Shown: in pieces, positions 7,752-15,954 of the stretch | How positions within the stretch are numbered: the first letter of the stretch is position 1 | Layout: each line of letters begins with the position of its first letter | Source of the DNA: Clostridia bacterium | Lineage (GTDB): Bacteria; Bacillota; Clostridia; Christensenellales; Borkfalkiaceae | Direction: 5' to 3' | Assembly: GCA_017407325.1 (NCBI GenBank) | Contig: JAFQWV010000019.1 | Coordinates: 1-64,000 of the forward strand | DNA: 64,000 nt | The notes under the pieces: generated by a model | Database searches by the model: none | Told to the model about the DNA's origin: nothing | What the model saw: only the letters and a program-made list of their open reading frames with translations | Program-made: the position numbers and the translations under genes

Positions 7752-8678
7752 TTGCAAAAAATTCATCTTAAAAACGGCGAAAGCTTGCAAAAAGCAATAG
7801 ATAACGCGCCTGAAAATTCAACGATTATATTAGAAGCGCGAAAGTACCGTGAAAAAATTAAAGTGTCCGTTAACGGCTTGACCATTGAAGGCGTAAACGG
7901 TTCTAAAATAGTTTACGGTGATTACGCTAATAACGTCCACGCTGACGGACTTGAATACAATACTTTTAGAACGTATACTTTAATAATTACAGCAAGTAAC
8001 GTTACCTTAAAAAATTTAGAAATTGAAAATGATGCGTATTCTCCTAAAACAAAAGGTCAAGCTGTTGCGCTTTCTGTTTACGGCGATAACTTCGTCGGTG
8101 AAAATCTTGTATTAAAGTCTATGCAAGACACCCTATTTTTAGGTCCACTTCCAGACGATTTAATTCACCGCTACGACGGTTTTTTAAAAGATGACGAAAG
8201 ATACGTTGAAGGCGACCTTTTATCCGTTTTTAAAAACTGCAAAATCTACGGAAGCGTTGACTATATATTTGGATGTGGAAAAGCCTATTTTTACGCGTGC
8301 GATTTTATAAATATTGACGATAACCGTCCTATAGCCTACGTTACAGCGCCTGCACACTCTCTAAAACAAAAAGACGGCTTTACTTTTTATAAATGTAATT
8401 TTCTATCTGATAAAGATTGCTTGGCAGAAGTTTTTCTTGCTAGGCCTTGGCGGGACTACGGTAAATGTGTGTTTATTGATTGTGAAATTTCCGAACGAAT
8501 TTCACCTTTTGGTTTTGACCGCTGGAACGACACGCACAGAAATTTAACAGCAAGATTTTTATATAGTGGCGTAGATATTAAAAATCCAGTCGACTGGTCT
8601 AAAGAATTATCTGAGCGAGATAAAACACAATCTATTTCAAAGATTATGAGTTTGCTAGAAGATTTTAATTTAAAGTAA
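7752..8678 (+). CDS. pectinesterase (carbohydrate esterase family 8), no signal peptide
   Basis: A 308-residue right-handed beta-helix enzyme that removes methyl esters from pectin. Conserved CE8 residues are visible: QAVALSV (Q103), QDTLF (Q125, D126), GSVDYIFG (D170) and ARPWRDYG (R231, W233). These cover the catalytic Asp pair and the Arg. The start is a TTG with AAAGGAA about 8 nt upstream. No upstream in-frame signal sequence exists and the N-terminus (MQKIHLKNGESLQKAI) enters the fold directly, so the enzyme should be cytoplasmic. This fits de-esterification of imported oligogalacturonides after outside cleavage by the neighbouring lyase. Confidence 0.9.
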   Translation: MQKIHLKNGESLQKAIDNAPENSTIILEARKYREKIKVSVNGLTIEGVNGSKIVYGDYANNVHADGLEYNTFRTYTLIITASNVTLKNLEIENDAYSPKTKGQAVALSVYGDNFVGENLVLKSMQDTLFLGPLPDDLIHRYDGFLKDDERYVEGDLLSVFKNCKIYGSVDYIFGCGKAYFYACDFINIDDNRPIAYVTAPAHSLKQKDGFTFYKCNFLSDKDCLAEVFLARPWRDYGKCVFIDCEISERISPFGFDRWNDTHRNLTARFLYSGVDIKNPVDWSKELSERDKTQSISKIMSLLEDFNLK

Positions 8679-8703
8679 AAAACGGCTTCTAAAAGCCGTT
8701 TTT
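8677..8703. terminator. terminator between pectinesterase and AEC permease genes
   Basis: AACGGCTT and AAGCCGTT pair with a 4-nt loop; A-run before, T-run after. It overlaps the pectinesterase stop codon and lies a few bases from the convergent permease stop. Confidence 0.75.
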
Positions 8704-8709
8704 GTTTTA

Positions 8710-9690
8710 TTAAATTATCGCAAGTGCCTTAACTATTGCAATTATAAGCGTAAGCGAGAATACCGAGCCTATTGTCGTCGACACGACGAGCGAGCCAGCA
8801 AGTTCGCCGTCAGCACCCATTTCTTGAGCCATAATCGCGCTAGACACCGCTATCGGCGAGCCGAACGCTGCAATGAACGCAACGACTGACGCCCCCCTGA
8901 AACCAAACGCAAGACAAGCAACCGTAAGCACAAAGGCAGGAACGACGATTAACCTTGTAAAGGTTGCGATAATGATTGACTTTTTAGAATTTTTAAACGA
9001 GCTAAACTCGAACTGACCGCCTAGAACGATAAGAGAAAGCGGAGTGGTTACGTTTCCGATATAAGTTAAACTCTTATACAAGAAATCGACTTCGGAAATT
9101 CTGAACGATACGTTCGTTTTTACGAAAATAAATCTTATAAGTAGCGCGACGATTCCTAAAAGTACGCCGTGAATAAGTGGGTTTTTGCAAATATCAAGAC
9201 ATACTTTCTTAAACTGCGGTTTTTCGCCGTTGCCACGGAAAATGCTTAGCGCAATTACCGCTAAAATATTGAATGCAGGAACGACTACAGCAGATAAAAT
9301 TGACGCCACACTCGTTCCTTCCTCGCCAAAGATAAGACCTGCTAGCGGAATACCTAAAATTGCGTAGTTAGAACGGAAAACGCCCTGCCAAACAGCACCC
9401 CTTTCGCGACCGTCTTTAAAGAAGATTAAAGCGACGATAAGACCTAAGAAAAATACTGCAATAACCGCGCCGAGCGCGAATAACGGCGTTTTTAAGTCGA
9501 TATTAGCAATACTTTCTATCTTATAAATATTAAGAAAAAGAGTAACAGGTAAGAACAGTTTAAAAACAAGCTTGTTTGCTTGTTTAAAAAAGTCGCCACT
9601 GACGATTTTAGTGCATTTTAATAAGTATCCAAGCGCTATGAGTATAACGAGCGGTAAAACCGCGTTTAGCGCAAATAAAAAAGTATCCAT
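8710..9690 (-). CDS. auxin efflux carrier (AEC) family permease
   Basis: A 326-residue protein with about ten hydrophobic segments in the two five-helix halves of the AEC fold, beginning FALNAVLPLVILIALGYLL. The mid-protein SNYAILGIPLAGLIFGEEG is the conserved N-P-x-I/G-x-P type crossover region of the family. The C-terminal half contains TPLSLIVLGGQF and ASVVAFIAAFGSPIAVSSAIMA. In bacteria these proteins often carry malate or other small carboxylates. No operon partner is visible; the substrate is unknown. A promoter at 9710-9738 drives it alone. Confidence 0.85.
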   Translation of the reverse strand: MDTFLFALNAVLPLVILIALGYLLKCTKIVSGDFFKQANKLVFKLFLPVTLFLNIYKIESIANIDLKTPLFALGAVIAVFFLGLIVALIFFKDGRERGAVWQGVFRSNYAILGIPLAGLIFGEEGTSVASILSAVVVPAFNILAVIALSIFRGNGEKPQFKKVCLDICKNPLIHGVLLGIVALLIRFIFVKTNVSFRISEVDFLYKSLTYIGNVTTPLSLIVLGGQFEFSSFKNSKKSIIIATFTRLIVVPAFVLTVACLAFGFRGASVVAFIAAFGSPIAVSSAIMAQEMGADGELAGSLVVSTTIGSVFSLTLIIAIVKALAII

Positions 9691-9709
9691 ATCTTCACCT
9701 ACTTAACTA

Positions 9710-9738
9710 ATTTTAGCACAACGCAAGGAAAATTACAA
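9710..9738 (-). promoter_or_regulatory. probable sigma-A promoter of the AEC permease
   Basis: TTGTAA, 17 nt, TAAAAT on the minus strand, about 20 nt from the start codon. Confidence 0.5.
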
Positions 9739-9808
9739 TAAATGAATAAATAAATCGAGTAAATTTTTACAAAAATTTATAAACTTGAATAAATGGCTTT
9801 AAAATTTA

Positions 9809-9838
9809 TTGACAAATTGCGTTTTTTTGGAGTAAAAT
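9809..9838 (+). promoter_or_regulatory. sigma-A promoter of gdhA
   Basis: TTGACA, 18 nt, TAAAAT on the plus strand, about 33 nt before the gdhA start. Confidence 0.6.
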
Positions 9839-9871
9839 TTATTCATTAAAAACTTTAATGGAGAATTCGTT

Positions 9872-11215
9872 ATGGATTACATTGAACAGATTATTTTAGA
9901 CACAGAAAAAAGAAACCCTAATCAACCAGAGTTTATGCAAACTGTAAGAGAAGTTTTAAACTCACTTCGCCCTGCAGTTGAGAAAAACGAAGAACTTTAC
10001 AGAGCAAACGGTATTTTGGAAAGACTCGTTGAGCCTGAAAGAATTATCTGCTTTAGAGTTGCTTGGCGCGACGATAAGGGTGCAACTCACGTAAACAAGG
10101 GTTACAGAGTACAATTCAACAGCGCAATCGGACCTTACAAGGGCGGTTTAAGATTCCACCCATCAGTAAACCTTTCAATCATGAAATTCCTTGCGTTCGA
10201 ACAAACCTTTAAAAACAGTTTAACTTCACTCCCTATGGGCGGTGGTAAAGGTGGCGCAGACTTCGATCCACGCGGAAAGAGTGACAACGAAATTATGAGC
10301 TTCTGTCAAGCGTTTATGACTGAACTTTATCGTCATATCGGACCTAACCTTGACGTTCCTGCTGGTGACATCGGCGTTGGCGCAAGAGAAGTTGGTTATA
10401 TGTTCGGTCAATACAAGAGAATTAAAAACGCTTACGAAAACGGCGTATTAACCGGTAAAGGTCTTTCTTTCGGCGGTAGTTTAATTCGTCCAGAAGCAAC
10501 CGGCTTTGGCTCTATCTACTTCTTAAACGAAGTATTAAAGCACGAAAACGACAAAATCGAAGGCAAAGTATTTGCTCTTTCTGGTTTTGGTAACGTTGCT
10601 TGGGGTGCTTCTAAAAAGATTATCGAACTTGGCGGTAAGGTTATCACTCTATCTGGTCAAGACGGTTATATGTACTTCGAAAACGGTATGACTGCTGAAA
10701 TGGTTGACGATATGCTCGAAAGCCGTAAAAACAGAGAAAGCAAGGCTGACTTTGCAAAGCGCCACGGAGCAATCTGGTACGAAGGTCAAAAGCCTTGGGG
10801 AATCGTTAAGGCTGACGTTTATATGCCTTGTGCTACTCAAAACGAAATCAATCTTGACGATGCTAAAAAGTTTATCGCTCTCGGCGTTAAATACGTAAAC
10901 GAAGCGGCTAACATGCCAACCACTAACGAAGCAGTTGACTTCTTAATGGAAAACGGTATTATCGTATGCCCTGCTAAAGCTTCTAACGCCGGCGGTGTTG
11001 CTGTAAGCGGTCTTGAAATGACTCAAAACAGCGAAAGACTTGCTTGGACTCGCGAAGAAGTTGACGCTAAACTCGGTTGGATTATGAAAAATATCCACGA
11101 CCAAATCGTTGACGCATGCAAGGCTTACGGTATCGAATATAACCTTGTTAAGGGCGCTAACCTTGCAGGCTTTAAGAAAGTTTGCGAAGCAATGATCGCT
11201 CAAGGTATTTACTAA
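9872..11215 (+). CDS. gdhA: NADP-type glutamate dehydrogenase
   Basis: A 447-residue hexameric-type glutamate dehydrogenase, the usual length of the small bacterial class. Visible are FNSAIGPYKGGLRFHP, the catalytic lysine in PMGGGKGG (K126), the catalytic aspartate in VPAGDIGVG (D166), the nucleotide-binding ALSGFGNVAWG near 237 and the PAKASNAGGVAVSGLEM end region. It makes glutamate from 2-oxoglutarate and ammonium in the cytoplasm. TGGAG precedes the ATG. It is monocistronic, with promoter and strong terminator at either end. Glutamate from this enzyme feeds the proline pathway encoded at 24-27 kb. Confidence 0.97.
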   Translation: MDYIEQIILDTEKRNPNQPEFMQTVREVLNSLRPAVEKNEELYRANGILERLVEPERIICFRVAWRDDKGATHVNKGYRVQFNSAIGPYKGGLRFHPSVNLSIMKFLAFEQTFKNSLTSLPMGGGKGGADFDPRGKSDNEIMSFCQAFMTELYRHIGPNLDVPAGDIGVGAREVGYMFGQYKRIKNAYENGVLTGKGLSFGGSLIRPEATGFGSIYFLNEVLKHENDKIEGKVFALSGFGNVAWGASKKIIELGGKVITLSGQDGYMYFENGMTAEMVDDMLESRKNRESKADFAKRHGAIWYEGQKPWGIVKADVYMPCATQNEINLDDAKKFIALGVKYVNEAANMPTTNEAVDFLMENGIIVCPAKASNAGGVAVSGLEMTQNSERLAWTREEVDAKLGWIMKNIHDQIVDACKAYGIEYNLVKGANLAGFKKVCEAMIAQGIY

Positions 11216-11234
11216 GATTAAAAAATAAAATTTA

Positions 11235-11270
11235 CAAGTCGCAAACTTTCGTTTGCGACTTGATTTTTTG
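11235..11270 (+). terminator. gdhA terminator
   Basis: A 12-bp stem CAAGTCGCAAAC/GTTTGCGACTTG with TTTC loop, followed by ATTTTTTG. Confidence 0.9.
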
Positions 11271-11288
11271 CTCTAAATGTTCTATAAT
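11260..11288 (+). promoter_or_regulatory. sigma-A promoter of the phosphoribosyltransferase gene
   Basis: TTGATT, 17 nt, TATAAT. It overlaps the descending arm of the gdhA terminator, so the two transcription units are packed end to end. Confidence 0.6.
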
Positions 11289-11316
11289 TGATTTAAGATT
11301 TATTAAGGAGTTATTT

Positions 11317-11862
11317 ATGCAAAAGACTTATACTGTAAACTTAGACGGATATAAAGAAGAATTACCCGTAATGAAATTACCTAGCGGTGTTGGTATCGCG
11401 TTTTTCAACTTGCACGGAAACGTCAAAATGACCGAGCACTGCGGAAAAGCACTTTCTAAATATCTAGCCGACTGCGACGTATTAATTACCGCAGAATCAA
11501 AAGGCTTGCAACTTTGCCACGTTACGGCAAGAGAACTTGGTCACGACTACTACGCAGTAGTCAGAAAAAGCAAAAAGCTTTATATGCAAGACGGCGTTGA
11601 AGTTCAGATTGAATCGTCTATAACGACGGGAAAACCACAGAGTTATTATCTTTCAAAACACGACGTTGACCTTATTAAAGGCAAAAAGGTCGGAATCGTT
11701 GACGACGTCGTATCGAGTGGAGCAAGCTTAAAAGGACTTGTCGCTATAGTTGAAAAGGCTGGTGGAATCGTTTACAAAAAAGCGTTCTGCTTAGCAGAAG
11801 ATACCGCTAAAGATTTAAAAGATATTTATTATCTTGACACTCTCCCACTATTCTTTGATTAA
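11317..11862 (+). CDS. adenine-phosphoribosyltransferase-like PRTase
   Basis: A 181-residue type I phosphoribosyltransferase. The ATG at 11317 is chosen because AAGGAG lies 6 nt upstream and the frame above it runs into gdhA. The PRPP-binding loop is VGIVDDVVSSGASLKGL, and the second loop region is ITAESKGLQLCH, where Apt proteins have ESRGF. The overall order is that of Apt/Xpt, so it probably salvages a purine base into the nucleotide. The base preference is not readable. It is a single gene between the gdhA terminator and its own. Confidence 0.8.
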   Translation: MQKTYTVNLDGYKEELPVMKLPSGVGIAFFNLHGNVKMTEHCGKALSKYLADCDVLITAESKGLQLCHVTARELGHDYYAVVRKSKKLYMQDGVEVQIESSITTGKPQSYYLSKHDVDLIKGKKVGIVDDVVSSGASLKGLVAIVEKAGGIVYKKAFCLAEDTAKDLKDIYYLDTLPLFFD

Positions 11863-11870
11863 AAAACATC

Positions 11871-11900
11871 AAAAAAACCGTGCTATAGCACGGTTTTTTT
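11871..11900. terminator. terminator between convergent genes
   Basis: AAAAAAACCGTGC and GCACGGTTTTTTT pair with a TATA loop. It serves the phosphoribosyltransferase gene on plus and the sipW-like gene ending at 11899 on minus. Confidence 0.85.
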
Positions 11901-12558
11901 ATTTTTCTTCATTATTTGGCGTAGGATTGTTTTTTAAATATTCTTCAATCGCCTGCTTTTTAAGTTCTTCAATTTTTTCGTTGTCGGCACTTTCTTCCTG
12001 CGCGGTTTTTAGCGAAACACTCGCTTTAGCCATAGAGATAATATAAGAAATCAAAAGCGCTAAAGATGGTAAGATTATTAAAACTAAAAATCCCCAGAAA
12101 CTTGATAAAACTTTATATAAAAAAGTAAGAATAGTAAACTTAAAGCAATATTTTGCTACGACACGAGAATATTCAATTTCGCCATCGTCGCTTGCATTTG
12201 CATCACCCTGAGTTATAAGATAGCAATCTTCTTGGTTATTTTCGATAACTCTGTGAGTAACGGTTACGGGAATACCCTTAATTTCCGATTTAAAAACAAC
12301 AATCTCGCCAACTTCAATATCTTTAACGTCGTCAAAATCAACGTTTTTAACTAGAATTATCGCACCTTTAGGGATATTAGGCTCCATACTCTCCGTTTTG
12401 ACGTTCAGTATAGAATAACCGAAAAACGACGGGGTTTTGCCACGCGCGACGGACACACCGACAAAAACTAAAAGCACGCAAAGAATAACGAATACTATAA
12501 TAAATATTCCGTCAACAATTTTACGCGCTTTTGATTTTTGTTTTTTTACATTACTCAT
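11899..12558 (-). CDS. SipW-type (ER-like) signal peptidase I, first copy
   Basis: A 219-residue membrane signal peptidase. A membrane helix at about 14-37 is followed by the catalytic serine in KTESMEPNIPKG (S57). The general base is a histidine in THRVI (H102), not the lysine of ordinary bacterial SPase I; this Ser/His arrangement is the SipW/eukaryotic ER class. An acidic GDANASDD motif follows (D119). A second membrane region is at about 145-175, with a charged C-tail. SipW enzymes process TasA-like fibre subunits, and such subunits are encoded at 20-23.6 kb. Its ATG overlaps the stop of the DUF2357-like gene by 4 nt, so translation is probably coupled to that gene. Confidence 0.85.
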   Translation of the reverse strand: MSNVKKQKSKARKIVDGIFIIVFVILCVLLVFVGVSVARGKTPSFFGYSILNVKTESMEPNIPKGAIILVKNVDFDDVKDIEVGEIVVFKSEIKGIPVTVTHRVIENNQEDCYLITQGDANASDDGEIEYSRVVAKYCFKFTILTFLYKVLSSFWGFLVLIILPSLALLISYIISMAKASVSLKTAQEESADNEKIEELKKQAIEEYLKNNPTPNNEEK

Positions 12559-14123
12559 AAGTTTACGTTAAAGATTTTTGGGATTTCTTTAATCATTTCG
12601 TCAATTTGCTCGTCAACAAACTTAATCATTTCTGATTTTAATTTAGCGCGCAAGGTATTACAGTGAATAATTTCACGAGCAATTTTAGCGCGATTAGCAT
12701 GCATTTGTTCGTTTCGAGTTTCCATAATTGCCATATTGACAGCTTCTTCGTCAAGGCGATTCATTTCAAGTTCGAGTTCTTTTAAAACTTTATCTTGTTT
12801 TTTCTTGTCAAGTGCTTCTTGTCTTTCACGCTTTTTGCGTTCAAGTTCAATCTTCTTTAATTCATTTTCTTGGCGAAGTTTTTCGCGTTCTTTTTGCTTT
12901 TCAAGTTTAGCAAGTTGTTCGCGTTCTCTCTTTCTAAGTTTTAAAATACGCTCTTTTTGTTCGTTTTCCTTACGGCGTTGAGCGGCAAGTCTACGCTCGT
13001 AAAGTTTAGTTTCAACGTTAGTATCGTTAATTTTAATCTGTTCTAAACAGCGATCGATTGCGCCGAGAATTTCAGCGCGATGAACTTCTTTTAGCAAACT
13101 ATCGTACATAGAAGGAACTGCGATAGTTTTGACTTCTTCGACAGGGATATCACTTTTTGGGAAGTCGTCGATATTGATAATATCTTCAGCACGAACGCGA
13201 GCGCGAGTGCTTTTAACTTTAAAGTCTTCGTTTGCAAGGTTTTGCATGAAAACAGAGTTAAAGAATACCATCAAGCGATATTGGTTTTTGAGTTCGTCGT
13301 CCATTTCTTCGCTTTCGGTGACGGCGCGAATTTCATAACCTTCGTCGTCGTAACCTTGCAAGAATTCCCATAGCGCGAGTGCTTTTTTGAAGTTTTGGTT
13401 TTTCAAAATTGCATTCGTTCTTTGAATAGGAGGTCTAACAGGTTCGCTGTGAATCATTTCTTTCGCAAACGGCGTTACCATAAAGCCTGAAACGATATTA
13501 TGAATTTTAGCAAGTCTTTCGATCGGGCCGAGTTCTTCCGAATTCATTTTCATTGCTTCTTCGAAAGGCATTTTAACAATACTGTCAAGGCGCATAGTAA
13601 CTTGCGCAACACCTACTTTAAGTCGTTTGTCAACGACGATTTCGATTTGCTCGTTCTTTTTAGCAGCGTCTTTTACAGCGTCATAACGCTTTTTAACGAA
13701 TGCTTGCAAACGGCGTAAAAGTGTGTAAATAAAGCGATTTTCGTATACTTCGTAGCTTTCTTCTTTAGTTGAGTTTAAAAGTTTGCTTGGTAAAACCATA
13801 TCCCCGTCGATACCGTGGATATAGTTAGTGTGCTGAGCGAGATATTTAACAGCTTCTTCGTTTACAGAACGCGCACGTGAAGTGTCAATCAGGTCTTCTT
13901 CGACGACGATAAAACGGCGTGGATTACGAACGATAACGTCAAGACTGATAAGAGCGTCTTCGATAACGTCAATCCAAGTAGTGTCTAGAACTTTACGCGA
14001 GAATTTTCTGAAAATTCGCCACTCGCTTAAAGTGTCGTCAGAGCCGACACACGCCCTATATAAATCGTCGTTTTTGAACATATCAATAACTTGATTGATA
14101 CGCTTTGAATATTCATTAGCCAT
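12555..14123 (-). CDS. DUF2357-like protein with C-terminal coiled coil, partner of the McrB-like ATPase
   Basis: A 522-residue soluble protein, starting at the MANEYSKR methionine (14123), which has AAAGG upstream; an in-frame TTG lies 9 nt earlier. Residues 1-300 contain the segment YEVYENRFIYTLLRRL, the kind of conserved core seen in DUF2357 proteins encoded beside McrB-type ATPases. Residues about 380-480 are an almost uninterrupted Glu/Lys/Arg coiled coil (KENEQKERILKLRKRERE onward). No PD-(D/E)xK nuclease motif is evident. It stands between the membrane AAA+ gene (83 nt upstream, with a hairpin in the gap) and the signal peptidase (4-nt overlap). The DUF2357 assignment is from motif memory and is moderate; the role is unknown. 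Confidence 0.6.
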   Translation of the reverse strand: MANEYSKRINQVIDMFKNDDLYRACVGSDDTLSEWRIFRKFSRKVLDTTWIDVIEDALISLDVIVRNPRRFIVVEEDLIDTSRARSVNEEAVKYLAQHTNYIHGIDGDMVLPSKLLNSTKEESYEVYENRFIYTLLRRLQAFVKKRYDAVKDAAKKNEQIEIVVDKRLKVGVAQVTMRLDSIVKMPFEEAMKMNSEELGPIERLAKIHNIVSGFMVTPFAKEMIHSEPVRPPIQRTNAILKNQNFKKALALWEFLQGYDDEGYEIRAVTESEEMDDELKNQYRLMVFFNSVFMQNLANEDFKVKSTRARVRAEDIINIDDFPKSDIPVEEVKTIAVPSMYDSLLKEVHRAEILGAIDRCLEQIKINDTNVETKLYERRLAAQRRKENEQKERILKLRKREREQLAKLEKQKEREKLRQENELKKIELERKKRERQEALDKKKQDKVLKELELEMNRLDEEAVNMAIMETRNEQMHANRAKIAREIIHCNTLRAKLKSEMIKFVDEQIDEMIKEIPKIFNVNL

Positions 14124-14157
14124 AAAAAACAACCTTTAAACAGTTTTTATTAGTGTT

Positions 14158-14182
14158 AGTCGAGCGGAGAAACCGCTCGACT
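14158..14182 (-). other. intercistronic hairpin inside the AAA+/DUF2357/SipW operon
   Basis: A 10-bp perfect stem AGTCGAGCGG/CCGCTCGACT with AGAAA loop, without a following T-run. It may be a processing or attenuation structure between the two genes. Confidence 0.6.
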
Positions 14183-14206
14183 AAATAAAATGTATAACAG
14201 TTAAAA

Positions 14207-15895
14207 TTAGAACAACTTTTTAAGTCTTAAGAGATATTCCTTACTTTCGGTCATATTCTCTTCGCCAAAGTGAGTGTTAAGATATTCGATATAACCGTCA
14301 ACTTCGTCACGGATGTAGTTAAGGTTGAGCGATTCGAACTTACGTAAAATCTTGTTACATAATACGTAGTCAAGACCGTCGATTTCAGTACCACCACAAG
14401 CAACGTAAACAGGAACGAATTCATTAAGTTGTTTAACGATACGGTTACCAAACGCCAAACGGAAGTGTTCGATAACGTAGTCGTCCATCTTGTTGAACTT
14501 GTCGATATTTTCTTGAGAAACCTTGTATTTTTCTTGAGCTTCCTTGAACATTTCTTCAAGGTGCTTGTAAGAAAGTCTGTAAGATTTAGCCTTTTCTTCG
14601 TCAGCTTCGAACGGAATACCTTTCGAGTTAATATTGATAGGAATAGCACGGTCGTAAACCTTATCTGATACGGAGAACGTACTATCGTCGTTGTTGATTG
14701 TTGCTATATACCACATATTATCAGGAAGTTTCATTCTGCCCTTCTTAATAAAGTGTGGGTCTGTATCCCAACCGCTACTTGTCAAGTCAACGCACCAGTT
14801 GTCGCGTGACGGTAATTCGTAGATAGATAAAAGTTCTGCAAAGTAATATTCGATACGGGAGATGTTCGCTTCGTCAATAACCGTTAAGTAAACGTTATCG
14901 TTCCAAAGCGCTTCGTACATAGCACGCAAGATTTCCGTTTCGTTATAACGCTTAGTAAATTCGTTGAAGTAACCGAAAATTTCTGTTCTATCACGCCAAG
15001 ACGGTTGAACCGGAGCAATAGTTGCAGGGTTATTCAAGAACAAACCGAGAGCATATGGAAGCGACGTTTTACCTGTACCGGAAATACCTTGTAAAATAAT
15101 TAAACGAGTAGTTGCGAGCGCAGAAACGAACAAACGAATAACTCTTGGTTCGTAGAAAAGTCTGCGTTCTTTACAAGCCCAGTGACGAATATTATCACAG
15201 ATTTCTTCTAGCGAAACGTCATTATTGAATTCGTATTGAGGTGGTTCTTCGCCTTGGAAAAGCTCGTCAATTTCAATAAGCTTGTAATAACGGTTACCCG
15301 TAGGATTGCTAAGTGAAGAAGTTTGTGGAGCAGCGCTAACAACGATATTGCTAGGAACAGCTGCAGCAACGGCTACACCACCACCGGCAGCAACCATACC
15401 ACCTGACATACCAGCGGCAACACCTTGCGGAGCGCCGATAACGGATTCGTCATATTCGCTTTCAGCCATTTCCTGAGCAGCGCGTTGACCAATCGTTCCG
15501 CCCATACGAGATTGAAGGTCTAAAAGTCTTTCTCTTGAACGGTGAACGCGGGTAAGTTCTGCATTAAGTCTTGCAATTTCATCTAAAAGGTCGTCGTTAA
15601 GCGGTTTTTTAGAGAAATATCTGCGAACGAGTCTTGAAATAAGTCGATACAAAACAAAGAAGAAACCAACTATTAAGGCAAGTAGAACAATTATGCCTAA
15701 TACTGCAACAATCCAGTCGCCTACGCCAAAACTTTGTTTATACGAATTTAAAATTTCTATATACTTAGTAATGTCAATAATTCTGAACAACCCACCGAAA
15801 ATACCACCTACTTCGTTTTGAGTTGAAAAGAAAATATTAAGTATACCTTTGACGAATTCAAGAAGTAATTCGCCTAAAAATTGAAAAGCTACCAT
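14207..15895 (-). CDS. membrane-anchored McrB-like AAA+ ATPase
   Basis: A 562-residue protein. An amphipathic N-terminus precedes a strong membrane segment at 61-85 (WIVAVLGIIVLLALIVGFFF). Then come a short coiled coil (100-130, LLDEIARLNAELTRVHRSRE), an Ala/Gly/Val low-complexity stretch (150-185) and the AAA+ module: Walker A GISGTGKTS (270-278), Walker B VYLTVIDEAN (335-343) and sensor-1 IATINNDD (397-404). The ATPase resembles the McrB/dynein-like branch. True McrB is soluble and DNA-linked; this one should be anchored with its ATPase inside the cell. AGAGGAA precedes the ATG. It is the second gene of a four-gene operon. Confidence 0.8.
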   Translation of the reverse strand: MVAFQFLGELLLEFVKGILNIFFSTQNEVGGIFGGLFRIIDITKYIEILNSYKQSFGVGDWIVAVLGIIVLLALIVGFFFVLYRLISRLVRRYFSKKPLNDDLLDEIARLNAELTRVHRSRERLLDLQSRMGGTIGQRAAQEMAESEYDESVIGAPQGVAAGMSGGMVAAGGGVAVAAAVPSNIVVSAAPQTSSLSNPTGNRYYKLIEIDELFQGEEPPQYEFNNDVSLEEICDNIRHWACKERRLFYEPRVIRLFVSALATTRLIILQGISGTGKTSLPYALGLFLNNPATIAPVQPSWRDRTEIFGYFNEFTKRYNETEILRAMYEALWNDNVYLTVIDEANISRIEYYFAELLSIYELPSRDNWCVDLTSSGWDTDPHFIKKGRMKLPDNMWYIATINNDDSTFSVSDKVYDRAIPININSKGIPFEADEEKAKSYRLSYKHLEEMFKEAQEKYKVSQENIDKFNKMDDYVIEHFRLAFGNRIVKQLNEFVPVYVACGGTEIDGLDYVLCNKILRKFESLNLNYIRDEVDGYIEYLNTHFGEENMTESKEYLLRLKKLF

Positions 15896-15954
15896 TAAAG
15901 TTTCCTCTTATATTTTATTTGTAAGTACGCCATTAGCGCGATTAATTAACTTTT

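Noticed and set aside
11182-11316. N-terminal extension of the phosphoribosyltransferase
   Set aside because: It would overlap gdhA and its terminator; AAGGAG and a promoter define the start at 11317.
12736-12981. Ser/Arg/Phe-rich plus-strand frame
   Set aside because: Antisense shadow of the Lys/Glu-rich coiled coil of the DUF2357-like gene.
12555-15895. Type IV McrBC restriction system
   Set aside because: The ATPase is membrane-anchored, the partner shows no visible nuclease motif, and the operon continues into a signal peptidase.
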